A stretch of 64,000 bases of DNA from NCBI GenBank assembly GCA_017643925.1, contig JAEPML010000017.1, forward strand, positions 1 to 64,000, read 5' to 3'. The translations under genes were made by a program, and so were the position numbers. Each line of letters opens with the position of its first letter. Position 1 is the first letter of the stretch. This document shows, piece by piece, positions 15,173 through 24,536 of the stretch. A model generated the notes under the pieces. That model was not told the origin of the DNA, searched no databases, and saw only the letters and a program-made list of their open reading frames with translations. Source of the stretch: Roseibium sp. GTDB taxonomy: Bacteria > Pseudomonadota > Alphaproteobacteria > Rhizobiales > Stappiaceae.

Positions 15173-17317
15173 TCAAAGTTTGTGGCCTTCAAGCACCCAG
15201 ATGGTGTCGGGAAAGCGCCATGGCAGGACAACGCCATGGGACATCAGATATTGTCCGCTGACGTCGATGTCCCTGGATTTCAGGAGTGGTTCACCGCGTG
15301 AAAGTCGTGGTGCGTCGTTCCGATTGGCGAGCGATACCCTGTAAGTCGCACTCGCGTCCAGCCCGGTCAGACGAAGCGGACGTGGAAGGATCTGGTCCGA
15401 GGTGCGCATTTGTGCTGCGAACGCAACAAAGCGCTCTCCGTCTTCGGCAAGATGTTGTTCAGCGGTGACTGCCGGGTCGGCACTGTCAAGCCGCAGAATG
15501 TCTGCCTGCATCATCCAGTCGCGGTTGTCTTTCCACCAGCGCGTGACCTCCTTCAGGACGTCCACCTCTTCGCCCGTCAGTTCGCGCGGGTCCATTTCGA
15601 AGCCCATGTGGCGCTGGGCAGCTGTCCAGGCGCGGAACCGAATGTCGAATATGCGGCCCGACGTGTGGCATTTGCGCGGACCCACATGCGAACCCGTGAC
15701 CGACGCCGGCAGAAAAAGAGCTGCGTCATGCTGGATACGCTGCCGCTCGAGCGCATCATTGCTGTCGGACAGCCACACGCGCTGGGTGCGTTCAAGTATC
15801 CCAAAATCGATCCGAGCGCCACCCGACGCACAGCTTTCGATCTCGACTGCAGTAAAGACGCGGCGAAGCCTGTCGATCAGCGCGTAGACACCCTCTGCCT
15901 GACCGGCATCGGCAACGGGCAGGACCCTGTTGTGATCCCACTTGATGTAACCGATGTCGTTGGTCTCGAGAATGGCGGCGATGTGATCATACAGATAGTC
16001 ACGGACGTCATTGCGGGACATGTCGAGCGCAAATTGTTGGCGGCCCGGCGTCTGGTCAAGAGCGCCGAGAAGCCAGTCCGGATGCGCACGGAAAAGGTCG
16101 CTGTCCTTGTTGATCATTTCCGGCTCGAACCAGATGCCGAATTCGAGACCGAGCGATTTGACGTGATCGATCAGCGGCGTCAGCCCGTCCGGAAACTTGC
16201 GCGGGTCAATGACCCAGTCTCCAAGGGACGTGGTGTCATCGTCGCGGTGGCCGAACCAACCGTCATCCAGAACGAAGCGTTCGGCCCCGAGATCTGCTGC
16301 CAGGGAGGCAATGGACTTCAACTCGTCAACGTCATGGTCGAAATAGACGGCTTCCCAGCAATTGTAGTGTACAGGCCGCGTCTGCCGTGTTTCCGCGACA
16401 AGGTGATCCCGGACATGACGCTGAAACCGGACCGCCGCGCCGTTGAACCCTCGCGCGGAATAGGTCGCATAGAGCGTCGCGGTTTCGAAGGATTTTCCCT
16501 TTTCCATTGTCCCGGATGCATGGCCGAACTGGACATGTCTGCGTCCATCGGCAAGTTCCTCGACGACCATCTTGTGTCCACCGGACCAGCCATAGTGAAA
16601 GGCATAGGCCTCACCGGTCGTGTTGGAAGCTGACTTCGAACAGACGATAAGTCCGGGAAAATGAGCATGATCCGTTCGCCCGGTCCTGTTGTCCCGAACC
16701 CGTGCGCCGGGTGCAAAGGGCAGTCGCCTCGTCAGGAATTCCGAGCACCACCGTCCCGAGAACTCGATCATCTCGTCTGTATGGTCCGGTGCCGGGAGCA
16801 CGGGTGCGGCCAGCCAGTCGACGCTGATGTCTTCCCGGCTGTCCAGACGTGTCCGGAGTTTGAAAAGGGACGTGTGGGGCGTCAGTTCCAGATCAAGGGT
16901 CAGGCTGAGTCCCAACCCATTGTCCTGATAGACCAGCTTCAGCGTGTTCTGCTGTTTTTCTTCGTGCGAGAACAGGAAAGCCGGTGCAATCACTTCCCCA
17001 TCCAGGTTTCTCGCAGTCAGGCCGGTCTGCCCCTGAAACGTCATGGAGGCTTCGGGAGACAGGCTCAGCGGCGCGATCTCATCCTGCATGCCGCCCGTGA
17101 CGTCGTATCGGGCAGCTGCCGCGATTTCATCTATCGACGAACCTCCGACGGGGGGACCCCAATAGACGACTTCCGGAAGGCGGTTGTTCCGGCTGGCCAG
17201 AACAAGGCTCTGCCGATCGTCGCCGAGATGCCAGGTCCGGACCCGCATTTCTCCCGGCTCAGGACCGGTGTGAGCCCGGTCCGGGCTCATGGCCTGTGAG
17301 AAATGCGGCAATGTCAT
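15173..17317 (-). CDS. Alpha-galactosidase, glycoside hydrolase family 36
   Basis: A 714-residue GH36 enzyme for alpha-galactosides such as melibiose and raffinose. It has the N-terminal beta-supersandwich domain, then a TIM barrel with VLDDGWFG, the nucleophile D461 in YIKWDHNR, the substrate loop CASGGARIDFG and the acid/base D518 in WLSDSND. A C-terminal beta domain follows. No signal peptide is seen, so it is cytoplasmic. The start overlaps the permease stop by 4 bases (ATGA). It links uptake to the galactose-oxidation genes downstream. Confidence 0.92.
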   Translation of the reverse strand: MTLPHFSQAMSPDRAHTGPEPGEMRVRTWHLGDDRQSLVLASRNNRLPEVVYWGPPVGGSSIDEIAAAARYDVTGGMQDEIAPLSLSPEASMTFQGQTGLTARNLDGEVIAPAFLFSHEEKQQNTLKLVYQDNGLGLSLTLDLELTPHTSLFKLRTRLDSREDISVDWLAAPVLPAPDHTDEMIEFSGRWCSEFLTRRLPFAPGARVRDNRTGRTDHAHFPGLIVCSKSASNTTGEAYAFHYGWSGGHKMVVEELADGRRHVQFGHASGTMEKGKSFETATLYATYSARGFNGAAVRFQRHVRDHLVAETRQTRPVHYNCWEAVYFDHDVDELKSIASLAADLGAERFVLDDGWFGHRDDDTTSLGDWVIDPRKFPDGLTPLIDHVKSLGLEFGIWFEPEMINKDSDLFRAHPDWLLGALDQTPGRQQFALDMSRNDVRDYLYDHIAAILETNDIGYIKWDHNRVLPVADAGQAEGVYALIDRLRRVFTAVEIESCASGGARIDFGILERTQRVWLSDSNDALERQRIQHDAALFLPASVTGSHVGPRKCHTSGRIFDIRFRAWTAAQRHMGFEMDPRELTGEEVDVLKEVTRWWKDNRDWMMQADILRLDSADPAVTAEQHLAEDGERFVAFAAQMRTSDQILPRPLRLTGLDASATYRVSLANRNDAPRLSRGEPLLKSRDIDVSGQYLMSHGVVLPWRFPDTIWVLEGHKL

Positions 17318-18162
17318 TTTACGGCCCCGAGCGTCAGACCGGCGATGAAGTGTTTCTGCATCAGGAAGAACATGGCCACAGGCGGAATTGCGGCGACGAT
17401 CGAACCGGCACTCATCAGGTGATAGGCGGCGCGGAACTGGGCGTTGAAGGACGTAATCCCGGCCGTGACCGGCTGGCTTTCAACACCCTGGGTCAGGACA
17501 ACTGCCCAGAAATAGTCGTTCCAGATGAATGTGAAGATCAAAACTGCCAGAGCGGCGATCGCCGGTTTCATCAACGGCAGCACCACGAACCAGAAGATCC
17601 GCCATTCGGAGACGCCTTCCACCCGTGCCGCCTCGATCAGTTCAAACGGTAGAGCGCGAATGAAGTTGCGCATGAACAGCGTGCAGAACCCGGTCTGGAA
17701 GGCGATGTGGAACAGCACAAGACCGGTAATGGTGTTGTAGAGGCCCATCTGCAGCGTGAGGTCTCGAACGGGCACCATGAGGATCTGGAACGGCACGAAA
17801 TTGCCGGCCACGAACATGAAGAAGATCCAGATGTTGGCCTTGAACTTGTAAACCCCAAGCGCAAACCCGGTCATGCAGGACAGGGCAACGGCGCCGATAA
17901 CCGTCGGGATGGTGATCTTGAAGGAGTTCAGCAAATACTGGGGCATGTCCGAACCGGTGAAGACCAGTCCGTAATTGGTGATGCCCTCGAAGGACGACGG
18001 CCAGCCCCAGTAGTTGGCATTCGCAAAATCCGCGTCCGGCTTGACGGAGAAAATGGCGACCGCAATGAGCGGCAATAGCCACAGGATCAGCGCGAAGGGC
18101 AGGAGAGCCTGGTAGGTGATCTGCCAGGAACGGGAGGAGCGTTCGATCGGTGTGGGAAACAT
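17314..18162 (-). CDS. Carbohydrate ABC transporter permease (MalG type)
   Basis: A 282-residue inner-membrane permease with six predicted helices and the cytoplasmic EAA loop EAARVEGVSEWRIFWFVVLPLMKP that docks to the ATPase. It is the second permease of a CUT1-type sugar importer, one base after the first permease and overlapping the alpha-galactosidase start. The partner ATPase is probably the gene at 21355 across the divergent promoter. An alpha- and/or beta-galactoside is the inferred cargo. Confidence 0.9.
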   Translation of the reverse strand: MFPTPIERSSRSWQITYQALLPFALILWLLPLIAVAIFSVKPDADFANANYWGWPSSFEGITNYGLVFTGSDMPQYLLNSFKITIPTVIGAVALSCMTGFALGVYKFKANIWIFFMFVAGNFVPFQILMVPVRDLTLQMGLYNTITGLVLFHIAFQTGFCTLFMRNFIRALPFELIEAARVEGVSEWRIFWFVVLPLMKPAIAALAVLIFTFIWNDYFWAVVLTQGVESQPVTAGITSFNAQFRAAYHLMSAGSIVAAIPPVAMFFLMQKHFIAGLTLGAVK

Positions 18163-18163
18163 G

Positions 18164-19081
18164 TCAGCGCGCCTTCTCTTCTTTGTACATCGACCAGAGG
18201 AAGTAGGCGATGAATGCCAGCATGATCAGGAACAACACGACCGCAATCGCCGCGCCGTAACCCATCCGGAACCCGTATTCGGAAAGGGCGACCTCGAACA
18301 TGTAGAAGCTGAGAACCCGGCTGGCGCCAAAGGGTCCGCCGTTGGTCATAATCGAGATCAGGTCGAAGGAACGCAACGCACCGATGATCGTCACGACAAA
18401 GGCGATGAAGGTTGCAGGGCGCAGCTGCGGGACGATGATGTACCAGAGCATGCGCCATCCCTTGGCACCATCCAGCCGTCCAGCCTCGATCTGTTCCGGG
18501 TCAACCGCGTTGAGACCGGTGAGGTAAAGGATCATGCAATAGGCCGTCTGGGGCCACAGGCCCGCGACGATGATGCCGATGGTGACCCAGTTCTCGTCAC
18601 CCAGAACATTGATCGGCGGCAGTCCAACTGCGCCCAGGACAACGTTGAGGATCCCGAAGGTCGGGTCGTAGAACCAGGTGAACACGAGGCCAACGACGAC
18701 TTGCGAGATGACGAAGGGAAAGAAAAACAGGGACTTGTAAAGCCGAATGCCGGTCACGGTCTGGTTCAGGAAAAGCGCGATGAACAGTCCGGCCGGGATT
18801 GCGGCGAGGTAAAGAACAAGCCAGACGACATTGTTCTTCAGGGACGTGTAGAAGGCGTCGTCCCAATAGAGTTCTTCGTAATTGTAAAGGCCGACAAATT
18901 CCGCCTTGCCCAGCCCGTCCCATTCGTAGAGCGACAGGTTGAAGGACTGGAAGATCGGAAAGATCACGTAGAAGAGGAAAAACAGGATCCCGGGGGCCAG
19001 AAACAGCCAGGGCGTGACCTGTTGCTGGTTTCGATGCCACCACGAACTCTGGTGGTCACGGGCAATCGTCGCTTGGGCCAT
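18164..19081 (-). CDS. Carbohydrate ABC transporter permease (MalF type)
   Basis: A 305-residue CUT1 permease with about six membrane helices and an EAA loop (EAGRLDGAKGWRMLWYIIVPQL region). The start MAQATIARDHQSSWWHRNQ at 19081 has AAGAGA 8 bases upstream; the frame continues to 19321, but that extension would run into the binding-protein gene and lacks family similarity. It pairs with the MalG-type permease and the binding protein of the same operon. Confidence 0.9.
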   Translation of the reverse strand: MAQATIARDHQSSWWHRNQQQVTPWLFLAPGILFFLFYVIFPIFQSFNLSLYEWDGLGKAEFVGLYNYEELYWDDAFYTSLKNNVVWLVLYLAAIPAGLFIALFLNQTVTGIRLYKSLFFFPFVISQVVVGLVFTWFYDPTFGILNVVLGAVGLPPINVLGDENWVTIGIIVAGLWPQTAYCMILYLTGLNAVDPEQIEAGRLDGAKGWRMLWYIIVPQLRPATFIAFVVTIIGALRSFDLISIMTNGGPFGASRVLSFYMFEVALSEYGFRMGYGAAIAVVLFLIMLAFIAYFLWSMYKEEKAR

Positions 19082-19125
19082 TGTCGCGTCTCTTGGTGAT
19101 GTGCCGGCAGCAGTGTGGAAACGGT

Positions 19126-19149
19126 GACAGGGTGCCGTGGCACCCTGTC
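19126..19149 (-). repeat. Perfect 11-bp inverted repeat between binding-protein and permease genes
   Basis: GACAGGGTGCC at 19126-19136 and GGCACCCTGTC at 19139-19149 flank a 2-base centre. In the transcript this gives a strong hairpin behind the binding-protein gene without a T tract. Such stems protect the abundant binding-protein mRNA from 3' decay and lower permease expression in the mal-type operons; that function is inferred here. Confidence 0.6.
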
Positions 19150-19172
19150 CGGTTTCTTGTCGCAAGCAGCGC

Positions 19173-20432
19173 TTACTTGTAGATGCGCTCCTGAGCGCGG
19201 TCCAGACGGTCGAGGATCTTGTCCAGGTTGTCCGGCTTGACCATGAATTCCTGCAGGCCTTCCATGGCAACCTTTGCCATTTCAGCCGGTGCATCGCGGT
19301 CGAAGAACTGCGCAACACCACCCGGGGAATTCGTGGACAGCATCTCGAAGCCCTGCTCCAGGAACTTGTCCTTGTCTACGGAAGACTTGGAGTTTACCGG
19401 CAGCTGACCAAGGTGCTTGCCATCGTTGATGAGTGTCTGAACGTCGGCAGAAGCGACGTATTTCAGGAACTCACGCGCATTTTCCTTGTTCTGTGCGTTG
19501 GTCGGAATGTGGAAGGTGTCCGTCGGAGCATCTTCCGCCTTTTCAACGCCCGGCGTGATTTCAACGAACTGGTAGAAATCGAGCTGGTCGTCGGTCAGGC
19601 CCGCGTCACGCAGCGGAGCAACCGCGAAGTTACCCATCAGGTAGGCTGTGGCATCGCCCTTGACCATGAACGGCAGCGCTTCCTGCCAGCTGTAGGTCTG
19701 GTGATTGTCGATGAACGCACCCATGTCGATGAGTTCACGCCAGTTGGCAAACGTCTGGCGAACTTCGTCGGAGGTCCACTTGGCATTGCCGGTCAGCAGG
19801 TCCATGTGGAAGTCGAAGCCGTTGGTGCGCATGTTCAGGTAATCGAACCAGCCGCCTGCGGTCCAAAGGAACTTGGTTCCGATGGTGTAGCATTTCTTGC
19901 CGGCGTCGATGATTTTCTGACAGTTGGCTTTTTCTTCTTCCCAGGTTGTCGGCTCGGACAGTCCCAGTTCGTCGAAGATGTCTTTACGGTAGTAAACGCC
20001 CCACTGATAGTAGGTATAGGGGACGCCCCACTGCTTGCCGTCGATGGTCATTGCGCCTTTCGTGGACGCAAGGTTTTCGCCGAGTTCGGTGCCATCCCAG
20101 AGATCGGACACGTCTTCGAAGAGACCTGCTTCCACGTAAGGACGCATGCGGTTCGCGGCATACCAGGTTGCAACATCCGGCGCATTTGCTGAGAGGAAGT
20201 TACGGATCTGGGTTTTGTATGCTTCCCGGTCAATCACCGTCGTTTCGATGTTGAGGTCCGGGTTCTTTGCCTGAAAGTTCGCAATCATCTCTTCCATGGT
20301 CGCGCGCGGCGCCGGGTTGGAAGTGTCGAGGAAAATTTTCAGGTCGCCGGTCAGGCCTTCCGCAGAAGCCCCTCCCATTGAAGCTGCCAGAATGGCAAAC
20401 GCCGCAGCGGACGTTTTCAGCATGGAACGCAT
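19173..20432 (-). CDS. Carbohydrate ABC transporter substrate-binding protein
   Basis: A 419-residue periplasmic binding protein of the MalE/UgpB (SBP_bac_1) class with a signal peptide (MRSMLKTSAAAFAILAAS, cleavage near ASA|EG). Typical blocks are PDVATWYAANRMRPYVEAGLFEDVSDLWD and the aromatic segment TYYQWGVYYRKDIFDELG that contributes to sugar stacking. The start follows GGGAGGA. It heads the galactoside operon, with a hairpin after its stop. The substrate is taken to be a galactoside from the two galactosidases downstream. Confidence 0.9.
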   Translation of the reverse strand: MRSMLKTSAAAFAILAASMGGASAEGLTGDLKIFLDTSNPAPRATMEEMIANFQAKNPDLNIETTVIDREAYKTQIRNFLSANAPDVATWYAANRMRPYVEAGLFEDVSDLWDGTELGENLASTKGAMTIDGKQWGVPYTYYQWGVYYRKDIFDELGLSEPTTWEEEKANCQKIIDAGKKCYTIGTKFLWTAGGWFDYLNMRTNGFDFHMDLLTGNAKWTSDEVRQTFANWRELIDMGAFIDNHQTYSWQEALPFMVKGDATAYLMGNFAVAPLRDAGLTDDQLDFYQFVEITPGVEKAEDAPTDTFHIPTNAQNKENAREFLKYVASADVQTLINDGKHLGQLPVNSKSSVDKDKFLEQGFEMLSTNSPGGVAQFFDRDAPAEMAKVAMEGLQEFMVKPDNLDKILDRLDRAQERIYK

Positions 20433-20549
20433 GGTGTCCTCCCTTGTGGTTCCATTATGTGAAACTTAGTTTTGTATATTGATACTTTGATGCGAACGGG
20501 TTAGGTTGTCAACAGGTCCAGCGCAAGAAACGACTGGCGGGAGGAAAGA
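20433..20549. promoter_or_regulatory. Divergent promoter region of the galactoside operon and iclR gene
   Basis: The 117-base gap holds two short palindromes: AAACT-T-AGTTT at 20462-20472 and GTTG-T-CAAC at 20505-20513. Either could be part of the IclR operator. The AT-rich TTTTGTATATTGATAC section at about 20470-20486 likely holds promoter elements for one or both directions. Confidence 0.45.
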
Positions 20550-21329
20550 ATGAACAAGCAGGCCACCGGAGACGGGACGGTCGGAAAAGCGCTTGATGTG
20601 CTCGACAAGGTCGCCGCAAAAGGGCGGCCGGTCCGGTTTTCGGAATTGCTGAACGAGAGTCAGCATCCGAAGGCGACGCTTTATCGCCTGCTGCAAACGC
20701 TGGTCTCCCAGGGCATGCTTGCCTATGACGACGCGCTTCAAACCTATTCGCTCGGCATTCGCCTCGTGCGTCTTGCGCATGCTGCCTGGCGTCAAAGCTC
20801 CATCGCGCCGATCGCGCGGCCCTTCATCAAGGAATTGTCCGAAATCGTCGGCGAAACGGTTCACCTGGCCCAGTTGGATGGCGGCCAGGTGCTCTATGTC
20901 GACAAGCGCAATGCCGCAGACCCCATCGACATGTACTCGCAGGCCGGCAAGGTCGGGCCTGGCTACTGCACCGGGGTCGGCAAGGCTCTGATGGCCTTTC
21001 AGGAGCCGACCGAGCTTGATGAGATCATCAAGAAGCAGGCTTTCTACAAGTATACCGAGGCAACACTGGTCACCGAAGATATGCTCCGGGCTGACCTGCA
21101 AAAAATCAGGGCGGAAGGGGTCGCCTACGACCGGGAAGAGCACGAGCCCGGTATCATCTGCGTTGCCGCCCCAATCCTGTCATCCAAAGGCCGCCCGATC
21201 GGTGCCCTTTCAGTCACAACATCAACTTTGCGGAAAGATCTTGAGGAGTTGAAAGAAGTGCGTCCTGTGCTTTTAGATACTGCTTCAAAGATTGCTGCGG
21301 CCGTCGAGGCTTGGCAGTTCCCCGCCTGA
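20550..21329 (+). CDS. IclR-family transcriptional regulator
   Basis: A 259-residue regulator with an N-terminal winged helix (GTVGKALDVLDKVAAKG, then LNESQHPKATLYRLLQTL as recognition region) and a C-terminal IclR effector domain (about 85-250; VHLAQLDGGQVLYVDK, GPGYCTGVGKALMAF, REEHEPGIICVAAPI). It is divergent from the galactoside operon and 25 bases before the ATPase gene, so it probably controls both in response to a galactose-derived acid or sugar. GGGAGGA precedes the ATG. Confidence 0.9.
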   Translation: MNKQATGDGTVGKALDVLDKVAAKGRPVRFSELLNESQHPKATLYRLLQTLVSQGMLAYDDALQTYSLGIRLVRLAHAAWRQSSIAPIARPFIKELSEIVGETVHLAQLDGGQVLYVDKRNAADPIDMYSQAGKVGPGYCTGVGKALMAFQEPTELDEIIKKQAFYKYTEATLVTEDMLRADLQKIRAEGVAYDREEHEPGIICVAAPILSSKGRPIGALSVTTSTLRKDLEELKEVRPVLLDTASKIAAAVEAWQFPA

Positions 21330-21354
21330 ACAGTTCTCAGGGAGATAGAAATTC

Positions 21355-22416
21355 ATGTCTGGCGTCACACTGACAAAAGCCGTCAAGCGATATGGCGACG
21401 TACAGGTCATCCATGGAGTGGATCTTCAGATTGATCATGGTGAGTTCTGCGTTTTTGTCGGTCCGTCCGGCTGCGGCAAGTCCACGCTGCTCAGAATGAT
21501 CGCCGGGCTGGAGGAAACCTCTGATGGCAAGATTGCTATTGGCGGACGGGACGTGACCCGGGTGGATCCGGCGGAGCGCGGCGTCGCGATGGTGTTCCAG
21601 ACCTATGCGCTCTATCCGCATATGACGGTCGAGGAGAACATGGGTTTCGGCCTCAAGATGAACGGCCATCCGAAGGCGGAGATCAAGGAAAAGGTGGCCG
21701 AGGCCAGCCGTATCCTGAAACTGGATCCTTACCTGGAGCGCAAGCCCAAAGCGCTCTCCGGTGGTCAGCGCCAGCGTGTTGCCATCGGCCGCGCAATTGT
21801 CCGGGGTCCCGAGGTGTTCCTGTTTGACGAGCCGCTTTCCAATCTGGACGCGGAACTGCGTGTCGACATGCGTGTCGAGATCGCGCGCCTGCACAAGGAT
21901 ATCGGCGCGACGATGATCTATGTCACCCACGATCAGGTGGAAGCGATGACACTCGCTGACAAGATCGTGGTGCTGCGCGGTGGTGTCATCGAGCAGGTCG
22001 GGTCACCGATGCAGCTCTATTCCGACCCGGACAACAAGTTTGTTGCGGGTTTCATCGGATCGCCCAGCATGAACTTTGTCGAGGGTGTAGCCGGTGACGG
22101 AGCTGTTTCGGTTCCGGCGTTTGGCGAGTTCAGTGTGCCAACGGACGTGTCCCTGCCGGCAAATGGTGAAAAGGTTCTGGTCGGCCTGCGGCCGCAGCAT
22201 CTGAACATTGCCGAAAGCACCGAAGGGGCCAAGGTGGACCTGTGCGAGCAGCTCGGTGGTGTTGCCTATTCCTACCTTATCTGCCCGACGGGTGAGCGCA
22301 TCATCGTCGAGACGAAGGGTGAGGAAGCGCCTATTTCGGAAGGCACCGTATCGATAAGTTTTGATCCGGCGTCTGCGCTGTTCTTCGATGCCAAGACAGA
22401 GCAACGCCTGAGGTAA
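21355..22416 (+). CDS. Sugar ABC transporter ATPase (MalK/UgpC type)
   Basis: A 353-residue CUT1 ATPase: Walker A GPSGCGKST (36-44), Q-loop FQTYALYPHM, signature LSGGQ (134-138), Walker B VFLFDEPLSNLD (154-165), H-loop VTHDQVEAM, and a C-terminal regulatory OB-type domain (about 240-353). It energises the importer whose permeases lie at 17314-19081. Being split from them across the regulator is common in these loci, and such ATPases may serve several CUT1 importers. Confidence 0.92.
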   Translation: MSGVTLTKAVKRYGDVQVIHGVDLQIDHGEFCVFVGPSGCGKSTLLRMIAGLEETSDGKIAIGGRDVTRVDPAERGVAMVFQTYALYPHMTVEENMGFGLKMNGHPKAEIKEKVAEASRILKLDPYLERKPKALSGGQRQRVAIGRAIVRGPEVFLFDEPLSNLDAELRVDMRVEIARLHKDIGATMIYVTHDQVEAMTLADKIVVLRGGVIEQVGSPMQLYSDPDNKFVAGFIGSPSMNFVEGVAGDGAVSVPAFGEFSVPTDVSLPANGEKVLVGLRPQHLNIAESTEGAKVDLCEQLGGVAYSYLICPTGERIIVETKGEEAPISEGTVSISFDPASALFFDAKTEQRLR

Positions 22417-22549
22417 TGCCGGGAGAGGCAGCGGGCGACCCAGGCAACAATTCTGTTGATGAATGCGTCAATCGCCTGAACGCGTAACAAAGCATAACAT
22501 CTGTGCACTAACCGTGGTTGAGTACAAAAAAGTATTCCGGGGGGATGGC

Positions 22550-23449
22550 ATGATGAGGATGGTTACGGGGTCGCGTTTCGCGGCGTTTTTGATCGGTTTG
22601 GTCGGGATCAGTGTCGGCTTGGCCGTCCCGGCGAAGGCCGGAGATGCGGCTCTTGTCGAATTTCCGAGCGCTTCCACACCGCCGAGCAAATTCAAGATCA
22701 GGCAGGCGAAGGCAAAGGGCATTGCACTCAAGCCGGAACCGGGTTTTCCCATTCAGGGCAGATTGCGTTTGCCCGAGGGGGCTGGTCCGTTTCCTGCGCT
22801 GGTCTTGCTTCACGACTGCCAGGGAATCCAGCAATTCCAATCCGGCTGGGCCGAGACCTTTGAAGAGGCCGGATATGCAACTCTGCAAGTAGACAGCTTT
22901 GCACCCCGTGACGTTTCTGGAACCTGTGAAGATGTTCTCGGTGAAGGTGTCAGTGGTCTTGGCGGGCAGCGTGTCATGGATGCTTTTGGCGCGCTTTTCT
23001 ATCTCGAACAGCATGCGCAGATTGACCCGCGCAGAATTGGGGCTGTCGGGTGGTCCCGAAGCTCGACGACGGGCAGTGCTCTCAGGGACGGTTCGCGGCA
23101 GTTCTTTCAGCGGGGTTTCAAGGCTATCGTTTCGTTTTATCCAAACTGCAAATCGGTTGCCACGGCGGCTTTTGCTGATCCGATCCTGATCCTGAACGCC
23201 GGCAAGAACGACTGGACCAACGCGGAGCTTTGTTCGTCACTTGCAGCGGCAGATCCCAATGTCGAGATCCTCGAGCTGCCTGCGGCGTTCCAGGGATTCG
23301 ATGATCCGAAATGGGGGCAGGAAACCATCATGCCCGAGTACCAGAACACGCTGAAAGATCCGACATTCGGAGTGACCTTCGGATTTGACGAAGCAGCGCG
23401 ACTGGAGGCGAAGGACGCGGCACTGACCTATCTGAGTGGCAAAATCTAA
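22550..23449 (+). CDS. Secreted dienelactone-hydrolase-like alpha/beta hydrolase with altered catalytic His
   Basis: A 299-residue alpha/beta hydrolase of the DLH family with a signal peptide (about 1-30, PAKA|GD). The oxyanion segment LVLLHDCQGIQ, the nucleophile S169 in GAVGWSRSS and an acid D221 in NAGKNDW are visible. The expected His of the family's H-x-F-D block appears as Gln248 (AFQGFDDP). The nucleophile elbow also lacks the usual GG. It may be inactive or use another residue. The start at 22550 has GGGGGGA upstream; an upstream frame from 22463 lacks a ribosome site. Substrate unknown. Confidence 0.75.
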   Translation: MMRMVTGSRFAAFLIGLVGISVGLAVPAKAGDAALVEFPSASTPPSKFKIRQAKAKGIALKPEPGFPIQGRLRLPEGAGPFPALVLLHDCQGIQQFQSGWAETFEEAGYATLQVDSFAPRDVSGTCEDVLGEGVSGLGGQRVMDAFGALFYLEQHAQIDPRRIGAVGWSRSSTTGSALRDGSRQFFQRGFKAIVSFYPNCKSVATAAFADPILILNAGKNDWTNAELCSSLAAADPNVEILELPAAFQGFDDPKWGQETIMPEYQNTLKDPTFGVTFGFDEAARLEAKDAALTYLSGKI

Positions 23450-23537
23450 GTTGCCGGGTTGACTGCGGCGGAGCCTTGCTTGTGCGCGCGCTCCCTGCCG
23501 TCCGATCGGTCTGGAGTTGATCTTGCGGGAATCGAGA

Positions 23538-24536
23538 TCAGCAATACCGCTCCGGCCCGTTCCATTGATCGGCTGAATAGCGGTCGCCATGAGCCCAGCC
23601 CACCGGCAGCACGGCCTCGATGCGGCCGAGGTCCGTTTCGGCGAGGTTGAGCGTGGCTCCCGAAATGCACTCGCGCAAGTGGCCGACGGAGCGTGTTCCC
23701 GGAATCGGGATCACGTGTGGCCCGCGTGAGAGCAGCCATGCGTTCGCAAGCGCGGCCGCGGACGTCCCCATCTCTTCGGCAAGTCTTCTGAATGCGGAGG
23801 TGAGGCGCAGATTTTCCGTGAGGTTCGGCTCCATGAAACGAGGATTGCCACGCAGGAACGGAAGGTCCGCGATCCGGTCATGGCTTATCGGATCATCGGT
23901 GAGCAGGGAGCGTCCGACAGGTGAGAAAGCCACCATGGCAACTCCAAGTTCGGCGCATGTCTGAACAAGTCCAAGATCCGGAAACCTGGTGGAAAGCGAG
24001 TATTCGGATTGAACGGCGGAAATGGGAAAGACTTTCATCGCGCGACGCAGGGTGGAGGGCGCCACTTCCGAAAGGCCGATAGCGCGGGTCTTGCCCTTAT
24101 CCACGAGGCGGCCGAGATTTGCCGCCGTTTCTTCCGGCGTGAAGCGCGGATCCCGGCGATGTGCATAGAACAGATCCACGCATTCCAGTCCGAGCCGTTT
24201 CAAGGACTTGTCCAGCTCGGCTTCCAGATGCTCTGCGGAATTGTCAAAGGTGCGATTGCCCTCTTGATCGCTCGTGATAGAGGCCTTTGTCGCGATGACG
24301 AAGTCGTCCCGGGCGTCCGGATTTGCCTTTAGATAGGTCCCGATCGCGTTTTCCGACTTTCCCATGCCGTAGACATTGGCTGTGTCCAGCAGCGTGACAC
24401 CGGCTTCACGGCACGCATCGAGAATCGCGTGGCTCTCGGTTTCGTTTGTGGGACCGTACATGTCGGAGAAGGACATGGCGCCGTAACCGATTGCGCCAAC
24501 TTCCGGTCCATTGGCGCCCAATTTCCGTTTGTTCAT
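23538..24536 (-). CDS. Aldo/keto reductase
   Basis: A 332-residue NADPH-dependent aldo/keto reductase of the AKR13/YakC-like group. The catalytic tetrad is present: D51 and Y56 in LLDTANVYGMGKSE, K84 in VIATKAS, H126 in DLFYAHRRDP. The cofactor loop VIPIPGTRSVGHLRE is near the C-terminus. The start MNKRKLG at 24536 fits the family; a 24-residue upstream extension in the same frame has no family support. It stands alone and converges on the DLH gene. The physiological substrate is unknown. Confidence 0.88.
   Translation of the reverse strand: MNKRKLGANGPEVGAIGYGAMSFSDMYGPTNETESHAILDACREAGVTLLDTANVYGMGKSENAIGTYLKANPDARDDFVIATKASITSDQEGNRTFDNSAEHLEAELDKSLKRLGLECVDLFYAHRRDPRFTPEETAANLGRLVDKGKTRAIGLSEVAPSTLRRAMKVFPISAVQSEYSLSTRFPDLGLVQTCAELGVAMVAFSPVGRSLLTDDPISHDRIADLPFLRGNPRFMEPNLTENLRLTSAFRRLAEEMGTSAAALANAWLLSRGPHVIPIPGTRSVGHLRECISGATLNLAETDLGRIEAVLPVGWAHGDRYSADQWNGPERYC

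Noticed and set aside
14298..16633. Long plus-strand frames opposite the SDR and alpha-galactosidase genes
   Set aside because: They are third-position shadows of high-GC genes whose minus-strand products have complete catalytic motifs.
22463..22549. Upstream extension of the DLH-like protein
   Set aside because: It would place 29 polar residues before a good signal peptide and lacks a ribosome site, whereas GGGGGGA precedes 22550.
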